A stretch of 64,000 nt of DNA, from NCBI GenBank assembly GCA_930990965.1, contig CAKNRQ010000003.1, positions 1 through 64,000 on the forward strand, read 5' to 3'. This DNA comes from an uncultured Clostridia bacterium (lineage in GTDB: Bacteria > Bacillota > Clostridia > Oscillospirales > Oscillospiraceae). The stretch's first letter is position 1; each line of letters begins with the position of its first letter. The notes beneath the pieces are model-generated. The model made no database searches. It worked only from the letters and a program-made list of their open reading frames with translations, and was not told the DNA's origin. Below, one piece after another: positions 24,889 through 33,913 of the stretch. Made by a program: the position numbers and the translations under genes.

Positions 24889-26034
24889 TTATTTGATGTA
24901 GCGGCGCAGAGAGTTGCGGTAGAGCCTCTCTATGTCTTCGCGGTACAGCGGCTCGGGGTTGCTGGCCAGACGGAAATCGAGCTTCATGAAGTCATCCGTC
25001 CACTGCTGAATCTCCTCCTCAGTGACGGTGATGTTCACGTCGTCCTCGGTGAACTTGCGGCAGAAGTCGGCAAACTCCTCGGAATCCTTGAAGCCGCACT
25101 TCTCGACGATGGGTTGTACGAGGCTCTGGTCCTTGAAGCCCTTGACATACTCGCCGAGGAAGATGGCGCAGCTCAGGCCGTGGTTTACGTGCTTGATGTG
25201 GGACAGCGGATAGCCCATGCCGTGGGGGATGGTAGTGCTCGACTGCATGAAGGCCATGCCCTGCACAAAGCTCGTGAGTATCATGGTGTCGTAGTCCTCG
25301 TCGGTCAGGCAGCCATTGTACATGCGGTCCTTGAACGAGGAAAAGAGCTCAAAGCCGTAGTCGGCGAGAGCGCGGTTAATCGGGTTGCTGTCCACATGCA
25401 GGTAAGTCTCTACGCCATGCGCCAGCGCGTCCATAACGCCGGTGTGGATGAGGAAGTCCGGGGAGTCCTTGATGTAGCGGGAATCGAGGAAGGCCGCGTC
25501 ACAGAAGGCCACGGGGTACATGGCGAGCTTGGTGTGGGTGTCGTTGCGGGTGAGGCAGGCAAAACCCGTCACCTCTGCGCCGGTGCCGGCCGTCGTAGGC
25601 ACGGCGAAGATGGGCATATCGACCTCGGTCGTGATGCTCTGAGAGGGCTTGCCCATGCTGTAGAAAACCTCGTAGGGGTCAGAAATGTCGGAGTGCTTGA
25701 TGAGCAGCGCCGCACCCTTCATGGTGTCAATTGAGCTGCCGCCACCCACGGCTATAAAGAAGTCCGCATTAAATGCCGCCGCGTCCTTCGCCAGTTTTGC
25801 GACAGTCTCCACCGGGGGATCGGGCTCCACGCCGTCGAGAACCAGGTATTCAATGCCCTGGCTCTTGAAGGCCGTTTCCACGTCGGCCAGGCCCAGGTTG
25901 GGATAGCCTTCATAGAACTTGCTGGTGAATATTACCGCGCGCTTGCCGTACTTGCTGAACAGCTCGGCATTTTCGACGATGCAGTTCTTGCCAAAGAACA
26001 TGGCAGTTTGAGTGTTGTAGCGAAAGCTCTTCAT
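24889..26034 (-). CDS. Iron-containing alcohol dehydrogenase (paralogue 1)
   Basis: From ATG 26034 (GAAAGGGA upstream) the 381 residues match group III alcohol dehydrogenases. The NAD-binding GGGSSID motif is near 98-104 and AVPTTAGTGAE near 150. Metal ligands are the Asp and His of the helix MDALAHGVETYL and the His residues of TIPHGMGYPLSH. It should interconvert an alcohol and aldehyde with NAD(P)H. It is followed by an MFS gene in the same operon. A close paralogue (26332-27474) is encoded divergently with a matching promoter, so the pair comes from a local duplication. Confidence 0.88.
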   Translation of the reverse strand: MKSFRYNTQTAMFFGKNCIVENAELFSKYGKRAVIFTSKFYEGYPNLGLADVETAFKSQGIEYLVLDGVEPDPPVETVAKLAKDAAAFNADFFIAVGGGSSIDTMKGAALLIKHSDISDPYEVFYSMGKPSQSITTEVDMPIFAVPTTAGTGAEVTGFACLTRNDTHTKLAMYPVAFCDAAFLDSRYIKDSPDFLIHTGVMDALAHGVETYLHVDSNPINRALADYGFELFSSFKDRMYNGCLTDEDYDTMILTSFVQGMAFMQSSTTIPHGMGYPLSHIKHVNHGLSCAIFLGEYVKGFKDQSLVQPIVEKCGFKDSEEFADFCRKFTEDDVNITVTEEEIQQWTDDFMKLDFRLASNPEPLYREDIERLYRNSLRRYIK

Positions 26035-26116
26035 ATCTTTTTCTCCCTTTCTGTGTGTATTATGGGTAAAATAAAGCTTCACAAGGTTTGTCAAAGCCTT
26101 GGCTATCTGCGTTTTC

Positions 26117-26145
26117 AATATAGCCGATTTGCCCGGTCTTGTAAA
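26117..26145 (-). promoter_or_regulatory. Promoter of the paralogue 1 ADH-MFS operon
   Basis: The minus strand reads TTTACA, 17 bases, TATATT, leaving a leader of about 75 bases. It mirrors the divergent promoter at 26255-26283. Confidence 0.6.
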
Positions 26146-26254
26146 ACACACAGTTTCTATTTTGACTATCGACAGAGCCTATTTAGCCTTCGGTTTATTC
26201 GATTCAAACTGTCGTCTATGTGCGGCATCTATACTTTGGTTCGGTTTTCTCTAT

Positions 26255-26283
26255 TTTACAAGGCTGTCGAATTGTCGTATAAT
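26255..26283 (+). promoter_or_regulatory. Promoter of the paralogue 2 ADH gene
   Basis: TTTACA, 17 bases, TATAAT. The spacer holds GGCTGTCGA, and TCGACAGAGCC occurs upstream at about 26168, a possible split operator for one regulator of both genes. Confidence 0.65.
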
Positions 26284-26331
26284 TAACGCACGATCACGGC
26301 GCGGCTCTGCCGCGCACACGGAGGGATTGCA

Positions 26332-27474
26332 ATGAGCGTTTTCAAATACAACACCCAGACATCATGTCTTTGCGGCCGGGGCTGCGTCGAAGCCTACGCC
26401 GATATCTTTCTCAAGTACGGCCACCGCGCGGCCATACTCACTTCCAAATTTGCCGAGGGCTGCCGCAACTACGCGCTTGAGGATGTTCAGGCGGCACTGG
26501 ATAAGCGCGGCGTCGAGTATATAGTTATAGACCGCGTCATGGAGAACCCGCCTGTGGAGAGCGTAGCTGAGCTTGCGCTCGAATGTGAGGACTTCGGCGC
26601 GCAGTTCTTCATCGCCATAGGCGGCGGCAGCTCCATTGACAGCGCCAAAGCAGTTTCGCTGCTGATGAAATATCCCGGCGTCAAGCCCTACGAGGTCTTT
26701 TACGGCATGGGCAAGCCCTCTGACAGCCTCAAGACCGAGTCTGACCTGCCCGTCTTCGCCATACCCACCACTGCCGGAACCGGCGCCGAGGTCACGGGCT
26801 TTGCCTGCCTTACCCGCTCCGACACGGACACCAAACTCTCTATGTACCCGGTCGTATATTGCGAGGCCGCCTTCCTGGACCCGGAGTATATTTGTCACTC
26901 CCCGAACTTCCTGCTGCATTCCGGGGCTATGGACGCGCTCGCCCACGGCGTGGAGACCTACCTGCACACCGGCAGCAACATAATTAACCGCTCCGTTGCC
27001 GAAGTTGGCTTCAAACTCTTCGCCGGATATAAAGACGCCCTCGCCTCCAACACTCTCTCTGACGACGACTTTTTGAACATGCAGATTGCCGCCTTCGTCA
27101 TGGGCATGGCCTTCATGCAGTCCAGCACGACCATCCCACACGGCATGGGCTACCCGCTCTCACACTACAAGCGCGTGAACCACGGTCTGGCCTGCGCTAT
27201 TTTCCTTGGAGAGTACCTGCGCGGTTTCCGCGACCAGAGCCTTGTAGAGCCCATAGTCAAAGCCTGCGGCTTCGAAAACACAGACGAGTTCGCAGCGTAC
27301 ATCGCCGGTATAATGCAGCAGGACCTACACCTCAGCGTGAGCATGGACGAGATTGAAAAGTGGACGGACGACTTCATGAAACTCGACTTCCGTCTGGCCA
27401 GCAACCCCGAGCCACTCACACGCGAGGACATAAAAGGCATATATGTCCGCTCCCTCGCGCCGTACATAGCCTGA
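26332..27474 (+). CDS. Iron-containing alcohol dehydrogenase (paralogue 2)
   Basis: The 380 residues align end to end with the divergent paralogue, sharing the opening SFRYNTQT/VFKYNTQT type, GGGSSIDSAKA, MDALAHGVETYLH, TIPHGMGYPLSH and the C-terminal LDFRLASNPEPL. All expected metal and NAD motifs are kept, so both copies look active. GGAGG lies seven bases before the ATG. It is a single gene closed by a strong terminator, whereas its twin carries an MFS gene. Different substrates or expression conditions would explain keeping both. Confidence 0.9.
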   Translation: MSVFKYNTQTSCLCGRGCVEAYADIFLKYGHRAAILTSKFAEGCRNYALEDVQAALDKRGVEYIVIDRVMENPPVESVAELALECEDFGAQFFIAIGGGSSIDSAKAVSLLMKYPGVKPYEVFYGMGKPSDSLKTESDLPVFAIPTTAGTGAEVTGFACLTRSDTDTKLSMYPVVYCEAAFLDPEYICHSPNFLLHSGAMDALAHGVETYLHTGSNIINRSVAEVGFKLFAGYKDALASNTLSDDDFLNMQIAAFVMGMAFMQSSTTIPHGMGYPLSHYKRVNHGLACAIFLGEYLRGFRDQSLVEPIVKACGFENTDEFAAYIAGIMQQDLHLSVSMDEIEKWTDDFMKLDFRLASNPEPLTREDIKGIYVRSLAPYIA

Positions 27475-27485
27475 GGCGAGCAAAA

Positions 27486-27520
27486 CAAAAGAGCGTTTAC
27501 CATGTGGTAAACGCTCTTTT
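27486..27520. terminator. Bidirectional terminator between ADH and gltX
   Basis: AAAAGAGCGTTTACCA and TGGTAAACGCTCTTTT are exact complements; T runs on both strands serve the convergent genes. Confidence 0.92.
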
Positions 27521-27548
27521 TATATGGTATAAATGACGCGGCGGGCTC

Positions 27549-29036
27549 TTACGCCAGTTTTTCAAGCGCCACGCCTATGCGGCGCAGGGCTTCATCACGG
27601 CCCAGGATGCGGGTTATCTCCACAGCGCCGCCAGGGGTCACCTGGGTGCCGGAGACGGCGATGCGCTCGGGCCACATGACGGCGGCGTTCTTCACGCCCT
27701 CAGCCTCTGCGATGGACTTCATGGCCTCAAGGATGGCCTCGTCACTCCACTCGCACTTCTCCAGCGCTGCGCGGCACAGCTCGAGGAAGTGCTTGGAACT
27801 CTCAAGCGAGCTCTTGCTCTTTTTATTTATGAAGAGCTCGGTCGAGTACTCGGGCAGCTCGTCGAAGAAGCCGAGCTTGGCGGGTATGTCGGTGAGCACT
27901 TCCGTGCGCTGCTGCAGCACCGCGGCGATGTCGGCCGGGTTAATCTCCGGGTTCTTCACGGCCTCGCGTATATAGGGTTCAGCGGCGGCGGCGAAGTCTT
28001 CCGGGCTCATGGCGCGGATGTACTCGGCGTTGAAGTAGCGCAGCTTTTCAATGTCGAAGATGGCCGGACTCTTGCTGAGTCCCTTGGTGTCGAAGATCTC
28101 CTCGAGCTCATGGAGGGAGTATATCTCCTTCTCCCCTCTCGGCGACCAGCCGAGCAGGGCTACATAGTTGACGATGGCCGGGGTGAGATAGCCCTGGGCC
28201 TTCAGGTCCTCGTAGCTCGGGTCGCCGTGGCGCTTGCTCATCTTGTTGTGCGCATCGCGCATAACAGGCGAGCAGTGGATATAGGTCGGCACGCCCCAGC
28301 CGAAGCCCTGGTAGAGCAGGTTGTACTTCGGCGCGCTGGACAGGTACTCCGTGCCGCGCACAACGTGGGTAATGCCCATCAGGTGGTCGTCTATGACGTT
28401 TGCGAAGTTGTAGGTTGGCAGGCCGTCGCTCTTCATGAGCACCTGGTCGTCGAGGTCGGCGTTCGGCGCGGTGATGTCGCCGAAGATCTCATCGTGGAAG
28501 GTGGTGCTGCCCTCTTCGGGGATGCGCTGGCGAATTACGAAGCTCTCGCCCGCGGCGGCGCGCCTGTCGCTCTCCTCGCGGCTGAGGTTACGGCAGGGGT
28601 CCACGGTTTTCTCAAACTTGCCGGACTTCTCCTCGGCTTCCTTCTCCTCGTGGTCCGTGTGCTCGCAGAAGCAGCGGTAGGCGTGGCCGCGCTCCATGAG
28701 CAGTTCCGCATAGTCCATGTAGAGCGAGCGGCGCTCAGTCTGGATGTACGGTCCCACGGGGCCGCCCACATCCGGGCCCTCGTCGTGAGATAGGCCGCAC
28801 TCGGCGAGCGTACGGTAGATGACGTCCACCGCGCCCTCGACCAGCCTGCCCTGGTCGGTATCCTCTATGCGCAGTATGAACTTGCCCTTGTTGGCCCTGG
28901 CGATCAGGTAGGTGTAGAGCGCCGTGCGCAGGTTGCCCACGTGCATATAGCCCGTGGGGCTAGGCGCGAAGCGCGTGCGCACCTCGCCGCGCGGTATGCG
29001 CGATTCCATATCTTCAAACCACTTTATGTCCTTCAA
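27549..29036 (-). CDS. gltX: Glutamyl-tRNA synthetase
   Basis: The 495 residues carry the class I motifs APSPTGYMHVGN (HIGH-type, near 25-36) and KMSKRHG (near 265), plus the zinc-region segment CFCEHTDHEEK and the anticodon-binding C-terminal half. It charges tRNA-Glu with glutamate. I take the TTG at 29036, with GAGGGA upstream, as the start; an ATG at 29009 is the alternative. It is transcribed alone, divergent from the aminotransferase. Confidence 0.93.
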   Translation of the reverse strand: MKDIKWFEDMESRIPRGEVRTRFAPSPTGYMHVGNLRTALYTYLIARANKGKFILRIEDTDQGRLVEGAVDVIYRTLAECGLSHDEGPDVGGPVGPYIQTERRSLYMDYAELLMERGHAYRCFCEHTDHEEKEAEEKSGKFEKTVDPCRNLSREESDRRAAAGESFVIRQRIPEEGSTTFHDEIFGDITAPNADLDDQVLMKSDGLPTYNFANVIDDHLMGITHVVRGTEYLSSAPKYNLLYQGFGWGVPTYIHCSPVMRDAHNKMSKRHGDPSYEDLKAQGYLTPAIVNYVALLGWSPRGEKEIYSLHELEEIFDTKGLSKSPAIFDIEKLRYFNAEYIRAMSPEDFAAAAEPYIREAVKNPEINPADIAAVLQQRTEVLTDIPAKLGFFDELPEYSTELFINKKSKSSLESSKHFLELCRAALEKCEWSDEAILEAMKSIAEAEGVKNAAVMWPERIAVSGTQVTPGGAVEITRILGRDEALRRIGVALEKLA

Positions 29037-29112
29037 TACTATCCCTCATATGCAAAGTATTGCCCTCAGGCTACACTATATTATATTTTGTGTCCCGCTT
29101 TGTCAAGTTCCA

Positions 29113-29141
29113 TTGCATTTGGCGTGTACTTGTGTTAGAAT
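29113..29141 (+). promoter_or_regulatory. Promoter of the aminotransferase gene
   Basis: TTGCAT, 17 bases, TAGAAT, giving a leader of about 60 bases before the AGGAGG-led start. Confidence 0.55.
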
Positions 29142-29208
29142 ACCTCCAGATATGCCCTTTGTCCGCGTGACAGATATATCTAGCCTATAAGTTTAGGAGG
29201 AATAGCAA

Positions 29209-30402
29209 ATGATTTCTAAAAGACTGGCAAAAATGGCCTCCGGCGGCAGCGCTATCCGCGCTATGTTCGAAGAAGGCAAGCGCCTTGCTAAAGAGTACGG
29301 CGCCGAAAACGTATTCGATTTCTCCATCGGCAACCCCTACTTTGCTCCTCCCGACGCAGTTAAGAACGCCATAATCGACGTCATCAGTGGCGACGACCCC
29401 ATGTATGTTCACGGCTACCCGGCCAATGCCGGTTACCCCGAGGTCCGCAAGGCCGTGGCCGACTCCCTCAACGAGCGTTTTGGAACCAACTACGACGAAA
29501 ATAACATAATGATGACTGTTGGTGCGGCCGGCGGCCTGAGCTGCACCATGTTCACCCTGCTCAACCCGGACGACGAAGTCATCTGCATAAGCCCCTACTT
29601 CTTTGAGTACAACAACTATATCACCTCTCCCGGTGGCAAGGTCGTTGTCGTGCCCGCCAGCGAGAGCGAAGGCTTTGTCCCCGATGTCGATGCGATAGCC
29701 AAGGCCATCACCCCGAAGACCAAGGCCGTCATACTCAACACCCCCAACAACCCGACTGGCGTCATCTACCCCGCCGAGCTGCTCCGCAAGTACTCCGACA
29801 TGCTGCTCGAGAAGGGCAAGGAGTACGGCACGGTCATCTACACCATCTCCGACGAGCCCTACCGTGAACTGGTCTACGACGGCGCGGAGGTGCCCTGGAT
29901 GCCCAACTACGTCGCCAACTGCATCGTCTGCTACTCCTGGTCCAAGAGCCTGAGCCTGCCCGGCGAGCGTATCGGCTACGTATGCGTCCCCAGCGACATT
30001 GCTGACGGCAAGCTCATTTACGACGCTGAAGTCGTCGCCAACCGCATGCTCGGCTTCGTCAACGCCCCCAGCCTCATGCAGCTCGCGGTTGCCCGCTGCC
30101 TGAATGAGAGCACCGCCATCGACAAGTACGACGCCAACCGCAAGCTGCTCTATAACGGCCTGCACTCCCTCGGCTTCGAGTGCGCCTACCCCGCCGGCGC
30201 CTTCTACATGTGGGTCAAGACCCCCGTTGAAGAGAGCGAATTTGTCGCCAAGGCCAAGAGCCACAACCTCCTGCTCGTCCCGGGCAGCAACTTCGGCACC
30301 CCCGGCTATGTCCGTCTCGCCTACTGCGTGAGCGGCGACATGATAGAGCGCAGCATGAAGGCCTTCACCGCCCTCGCGGAAGAGTGCGGCCTGAAGAAGT
30401 AA
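29209..30402 (+). CDS. Pyridoxal-phosphate aminotransferase, class I/II
   Basis: The 397 residues match the aspartate aminotransferase fold. Features are FSIGNPYFAPP near 39, NTPNNPTG near 182, the pyridoxal contact ISDEPYREL near 221, and the Schiff-base lysine in YSWSKSLSLPGERIGY near 245. The C-terminal part ends with a substrate-facing GTPGYVRLAY. The family transfers amino groups between an amino acid and 2-oxoglutarate or oxaloacetate; the exact donor is not fixed by sequence. TAGGAGGAATAG precedes the ATG. Codon use is strongly biased to C-ending codons, suggesting high expression. Confidence 0.9.
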   Translation: MISKRLAKMASGGSAIRAMFEEGKRLAKEYGAENVFDFSIGNPYFAPPDAVKNAIIDVISGDDPMYVHGYPANAGYPEVRKAVADSLNERFGTNYDENNIMMTVGAAGGLSCTMFTLLNPDDEVICISPYFFEYNNYITSPGGKVVVVPASESEGFVPDVDAIAKAITPKTKAVILNTPNNPTGVIYPAELLRKYSDMLLEKGKEYGTVIYTISDEPYRELVYDGAEVPWMPNYVANCIVCYSWSKSLSLPGERIGYVCVPSDIADGKLIYDAEVVANRMLGFVNAPSLMQLAVARCLNESTAIDKYDANRKLLYNGLHSLGFECAYPAGAFYMWVKTPVEESEFVAKAKSHNLLLVPGSNFGTPGYVRLAYCVSGDMIERSMKAFTALAEECGLKK

Positions 30403-30424
30403 GAAGTAGCTTTATATGCCGTAG

Positions 30425-30478
30425 GGGCGGGCTTTTATGCCCGCCCGGGCGTTCACCGCAGTAACTGCGTCTGACGCC
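30425..30478. repeat. Paired GC-rich palindromes
   Basis: GGGCGGGC and GCCCGCCC pair around TTTTAT, followed by GGCGT/ACGCC enclosing CGCAG/CTGCG. There is no T run. The first palindrome resembles that at 61243-61264 (GGGGCGGG type), suggesting a dispersed intergenic element; it may also end the aminotransferase message. Confidence 0.5.
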
Positions 30479-30517
30479 AGCCCCCATTGAATTGATATTT
30501 GGAAGAGGATGTTCGCC

Positions 30518-31540
30518 ATGGAAGAAAAGAAAGTTGATGAAAGAAAAGTAATGTTTTCGGGCATACAGCCCTCCGGTGACTTGACGCTGGGCTCCTACAT
30601 GGGCGCCATCAAGAACTGGGTTGATATGATAGACGACTACGACGCCTATTACTGCATTGTGGATATGCACGCCATCACCGTGCGCCAGGTGCCGGCAGAC
30701 CTGCGCCGCCGCACCATGGAGCAGCTTGCTCAGTACATCGCCTGCGGCCTCGACCCCAACAAGGTCACGCTGTTCGTGCAGAGCCACAACCCCGCTCACG
30801 CTGAGCTCGGCTGGGTGCTCAACTGCTATACCATGTTCGGCGAGCTCTCGCGCATGACCCAGTTCAAGGACAAGAGCGCCAAGCATGCAGACAACATCAA
30901 CGGCGGCCTGTTCACCTATCCCGCTCTCATGGCTGCGGACATTCTTCTCTATCAGGCCGATTTTGTCCCTGTCGGCGACGACCAGAAGCAGCACGTCGAA
31001 CTCACGCGCGACATCGCTATACGCTTCAACAACCTCTACGGCGAGACCTTCAAAGTCCCCGAGGCGTATATACCCCGCGTTGGTGCCCGCATCATGAGCC
31101 TGCAGACGCCCACCAGCAAGATGTCCAAGTCCGACAAGGACCCCAACGGATGCGTACATCTGCTGGAGAAGCCCGAGGACATCATGCGCAAATTCAAGCG
31201 CGCCGTCACCGACTCCGACACGAGCGAAAACTGCGTACGTTTTGACCCGGAGAACAAGCCCGGCGTCTCCAACCTGATGCAGATATACTCCTCCGCTACC
31301 GGCAAGACCTTCGCGGAGATAGAGGCCGAGTTTGCCGGTCAGGGCTACGGCGCATTTAAGACCGCTGTCGGCGAATCTGTCATCGAACTGCTGCGTCCGA
31401 TACAGGACGAGACTCACCGTATGCTCAAGGACAAGGCCTATCTCGAGAGCGTCTACCGCATGGGCGCCGAGAAAGCGTGCTACGTCGCCAACAAGACCTT
31501 GCGCAAGGTCTATAAGAAACTCGGCTTTGTGGCCAAATAA
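30518..31540 (+). CDS. trpS: Tryptophanyl-tRNA synthetase
   Basis: From ATG 30518 (GGAAGAGG nine bases before) the 340 residues match class I TrpS. The HIGH-type motif is [13 protein letters not shown] near the N-terminus, the tryptophan-binding region shows DMHAITV, and the KMSKS motif is KMSKSD near 206. It charges tRNA-Trp. The ATG at 30509 overlaps its own ribosome site and is rejected. No T-box or trp leader is visible before it. Confidence 0.94.
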   Translation: MEEKKVDERKVMFSGIQPSGDLTLGSYMGAIKNWVDMIDDYDAYYCIVDMHAITVRQVPADLRRRTMEQLAQYIACGLDPNKVTLFVQSHNPAHAELGWVLNCYTMFGELSRMTQFKDKSAKHADNINGGLFTYPALMAADILLYQADFVPVGDDQKQHVELTRDIAIRFNNLYGETFKVPEAYIPRVGARIMSLQTPTSKMSKSDKDPNGCVHLLEKPEDIMRKFKRAVTDSDTSENCVRFDPENKPGVSNLMQIYSSATGKTFAEIEAEFAGQGYGAFKTAVGESVIELLRPIQDETHRMLKDKAYLESVYRMGAEKACYVANKTLRKVYKKLGFVAK

Positions 31541-31549
31541 TCAAACCCG

Positions 31550-31582
31550 CGCGAGGACCGCTGGGATTCTGCGGTCCTCGCG
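31550..31582 (+). terminator. Hairpin after trpS
   Basis: CGCGAGGACCGC and GCGGTCCTCGCG form a 12-pair stem with a nine-base loop. Only TT follows, so it may be a weak terminator or an mRNA-end stabiliser. Confidence 0.5.
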
Positions 31583-31644
31583 TTCCCGCCGCAGGCAATA
31601 AATGCAGACCGCCAAAGCGACGGTTTTAGGAGTGTTTCAAAGTT

Positions 31645-32778
31645 ATGCTGTTCGAAATGGAGCTGTGGGTGCGAATACTGCTCGCTATCGCCACAGCCTT
31701 TGCCATCAGCTTTGCCGCCGTGCCGGTGGTCAAAACTTTTGCCACCAAGGTGGGCGCAATAGACGTGCCCGACGGCAAGCGCCGCGTCCATGACCATCCC
31801 ATACCGCGTATGGGCGGTCTGGCCATTTTTCTGGGCTTCCTGCTCAGCGTAGTACTGTTTGTAGACATCACCCGCCAGGTACGCGGCATTCTGCTGGGCT
31901 CGGTGCTCATCGTCGCCTGCGGAGCCATAGACGACGTCGTAAACCTGCGCGCCTGGATTAAACTGCTTGTCCAGATAGCTGCGGCCGGTATAGCTGTAGC
32001 CCACGACGTTGTTATCGAAGTCTTCAGCAACCCCAACATCTTCTCTGAAAACGAGCTGCTGATTCTCGGCTGGCTGGCCATACCGGTCACCGTCCTCTGG
32101 ATAGTCGGCATCACCAACAGCGTGAACCTTATTGACGGACTGGATGGACTGGCCGTCGGTGTGAGCACCATCGCAAGCGTGACCATGTTCGTAGTTGCCC
32201 TGCTCGTCAGCGAGGGCAATGTGGCGCTGCTGCTTGCCGCACTCATGGGCGCGTGTATCGGCTTCATGCCCTACAACCTCAATCCTGCGAAAATATTCAT
32301 GGGCGACACGGGAGCGCTGCTGCTCGGCTATGTGCTGAGCACGGTATCCGTTGTCGGCATGTTCAAAACATATGCGCTGGTCACCTTTGTAGTGCCTATC
32401 CTGGCTCTGTTCCTGCCTCTCTTTGACACGATCTGCGCCTTTGTGCGGCGCATACTGCGCGGCCAGAGCCCAATGCACCCGGACCGCGGCCATCTGCACC
32501 ACAGGCTCATAGACATGGGCCTCAGCCAGAAGCAGGCTGTCGCCATACTCTACAGCATCTCAGCCATCCTTGGCCTGTGCGCCGTAGTGCTTGCAACGGA
32601 CGGCACGCTGCGCACCTGTCTCATAGTTATCGCCGTGCTTGCAGCCGTTGCAATAGGCGTCTACATCGAAAAGACCCTGCGCGGCCACAAATATCACCCG
32701 CCCGTAGATCCTACCCTGCGCGGCGTCGAAGAGGAGCACGGCGTCCTTCACAAGGAGGGACACAATGACAAAACTTAA
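31645..32778 (+). CDS. Undecaprenyl-phosphate N-acetylglucosaminyl 1-phosphate transferase (MraY/WecA/TagO family)
   Basis: The 377 residues span about ten membrane segments. Family motifs are DVPDGKRRVHDHPIPRMGG (about 41-59), the acidic pair in GAIDDVVNLRAW, SVNLIDGLDGLAVG and the cytoplasmic HPDRGHLHHRLIDMG with the conserved histidines. These fit TagO/WecA rather than MraY. The enzyme starts wall polymer or glycan synthesis by moving GlcNAc-1-phosphate to undecaprenyl phosphate. It overlaps a UDP-GlcNAc 2-epimerase by 14 bases, so lipid-linked GlcNAc and UDP-ManNAc are made together. The polymer could be the SLH-anchoring wall polymer. Confidence 0.9.
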   Translation: MLFEMELWVRILLAIATAFAISFAAVPVVKTFATKVGAIDVPDGKRRVHDHPIPRMGGLAIFLGFLLSVVLFVDITRQVRGILLGSVLIVACGAIDDVVNLRAWIKLLVQIAAAGIAVAHDVVIEVFSNPNIFSENELLILGWLAIPVTVLWIVGITNSVNLIDGLDGLAVGVSTIASVTMFVVALLVSEGNVALLLAALMGACIGFMPYNLNPAKIFMGDTGALLLGYVLSTVSVVGMFKTYALVTFVVPILALFLPLFDTICAFVRRILRGQSPMHPDRGHLHHRLIDMGLSQKQAVAILYSISAILGLCAVVLATDGTLRTCLIVIAVLAAVAIGVYIEKTLRGHKYHPPVDPTLRGVEEEHGVLHKEGHNDKT

Positions 32779-33913
32779 AGTCATGAGCATATTCGGCACC
32801 AGGCCGGAGGCTATCAAGATGGCCCCCCTGGTGCTTGAACTGCGCCGCCGCGAGGAGATAGACAGCCTCGTGTGCGTAACCGCCCAGCACCGCGAAATGC
32901 TGGACAGCGTACTGGATATCTTCGGCATACGCCCGGATTATGACCTAAACGTCATGCAGAGCGGCCAGACCCTCTCCGGCATCACCAGCCGCGTGCTCGA
33001 AGGGCTCGGCGGTGTACTCGCTGAATCAGCGCCCGACCTGGTGCTTGTCCACGGCGACACAACTACCACCTTTGCCGCTGCCCTGTCGGCCTTTTACGCC
33101 AAAATCCCCTGTGGCCATGTCGAAGCCGGCCTGCGCACTTTTGACCGCTGGTCGCCCTGGCCTGAGGAGATGAACCGCCGTCTGGCCGGCCAGCTCTGCA
33201 CGCTGCACTTCGCCCCTACCGCACGCAATGCCGAGAACCTGCGCCGCGAGGGCGTGGAGGGCGGCGTCTTTGTAACGGGCAACACTGTCATAGACGCGCT
33301 GCGCTATACCGCCGCCGGCGAGGGCTTTCAGTCCGACGAGCTCAAGTCCCTGGACTTCACGGGCCGCCGTGTGATAACCCTCACCTGCCATCGCCGTGAA
33401 AACTACGGCGAGCCCATGAGGCAGATATTCTCCGCTGTCCGTCAGATAGCCGAGAGCAATCCGGACGTGCTCATCGTCTACCCCGTCCACCTCAGCCCCG
33501 TGGTTTCAAACGCCGCGCGGGAGTGTCTCTCTGACGTGGACAACGTCGCCCTCATATCCCCGCTCTCTGCTGTGGACATGCACCGCCTCATGGCCAAGAG
33601 CTATCTCATTATGACAGATTCCGGCGGTATTCAGGAGGAAGCCCCGGCTCTCGGCAAGCCTGTCCTGGTACTACGGCGCGAGACTGAACGCCCGGAAGCA
33701 GTCGAAGCAGGCACTGTGCAAATTGCCGGAGTGGAAACGGATAATATTGTAATGTTGGCACAGACACTTCTAAATGATCCATCCGCTTACATGCGCATGG
33801 CCCAGGCCGTGAACCCCTACGGTGACGGGCACGCCTGTGAACGTATTGCGGACGGTATTTTGTACACATTCGGGCGGCGCACTGAGCCCCCCACTGAGTT
33901 TATGCCGGTATGA
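32765..33913 (+). CDS. wecB: UDP-N-acetylglucosamine 2-epimerase, non-hydrolysing
   Basis: The 382 residues match WecB/MnaA: FGTRPEAIKMAPLV at the N-terminus, VTAQHREMLDSVLDIF, LVHGDTTTTFA, HVEAGLRTFDRWSPWPEE and the C-terminal DSGGIQEEAPALGKPVLVLRRETERPEAVEAG. It converts UDP-GlcNAc to UDP-ManNAc for wall polymer synthesis. GGAGG is within the end of the transferase gene. The start of the next gene overlaps its stop (ATGA). Confidence 0.93.
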   Translation: MTKLKVMSIFGTRPEAIKMAPLVLELRRREEIDSLVCVTAQHREMLDSVLDIFGIRPDYDLNVMQSGQTLSGITSRVLEGLGGVLAESAPDLVLVHGDTTTTFAAALSAFYAKIPCGHVEAGLRTFDRWSPWPEEMNRRLAGQLCTLHFAPTARNAENLRREGVEGGVFVTGNTVIDALRYTAAGEGFQSDELKSLDFTGRRVITLTCHRRENYGEPMRQIFSAVRQIAESNPDVLIVYPVHLSPVVSNAARECLSDVDNVALISPLSAVDMHRLMAKSYLIMTDSGGIQEEAPALGKPVLVLRRETERPEAVEAGTVQIAGVETDNIVMLAQTLLNDPSAYMRMAQAVNPYGDGHACERIADGILYTFGRRTEPPTEFMPV

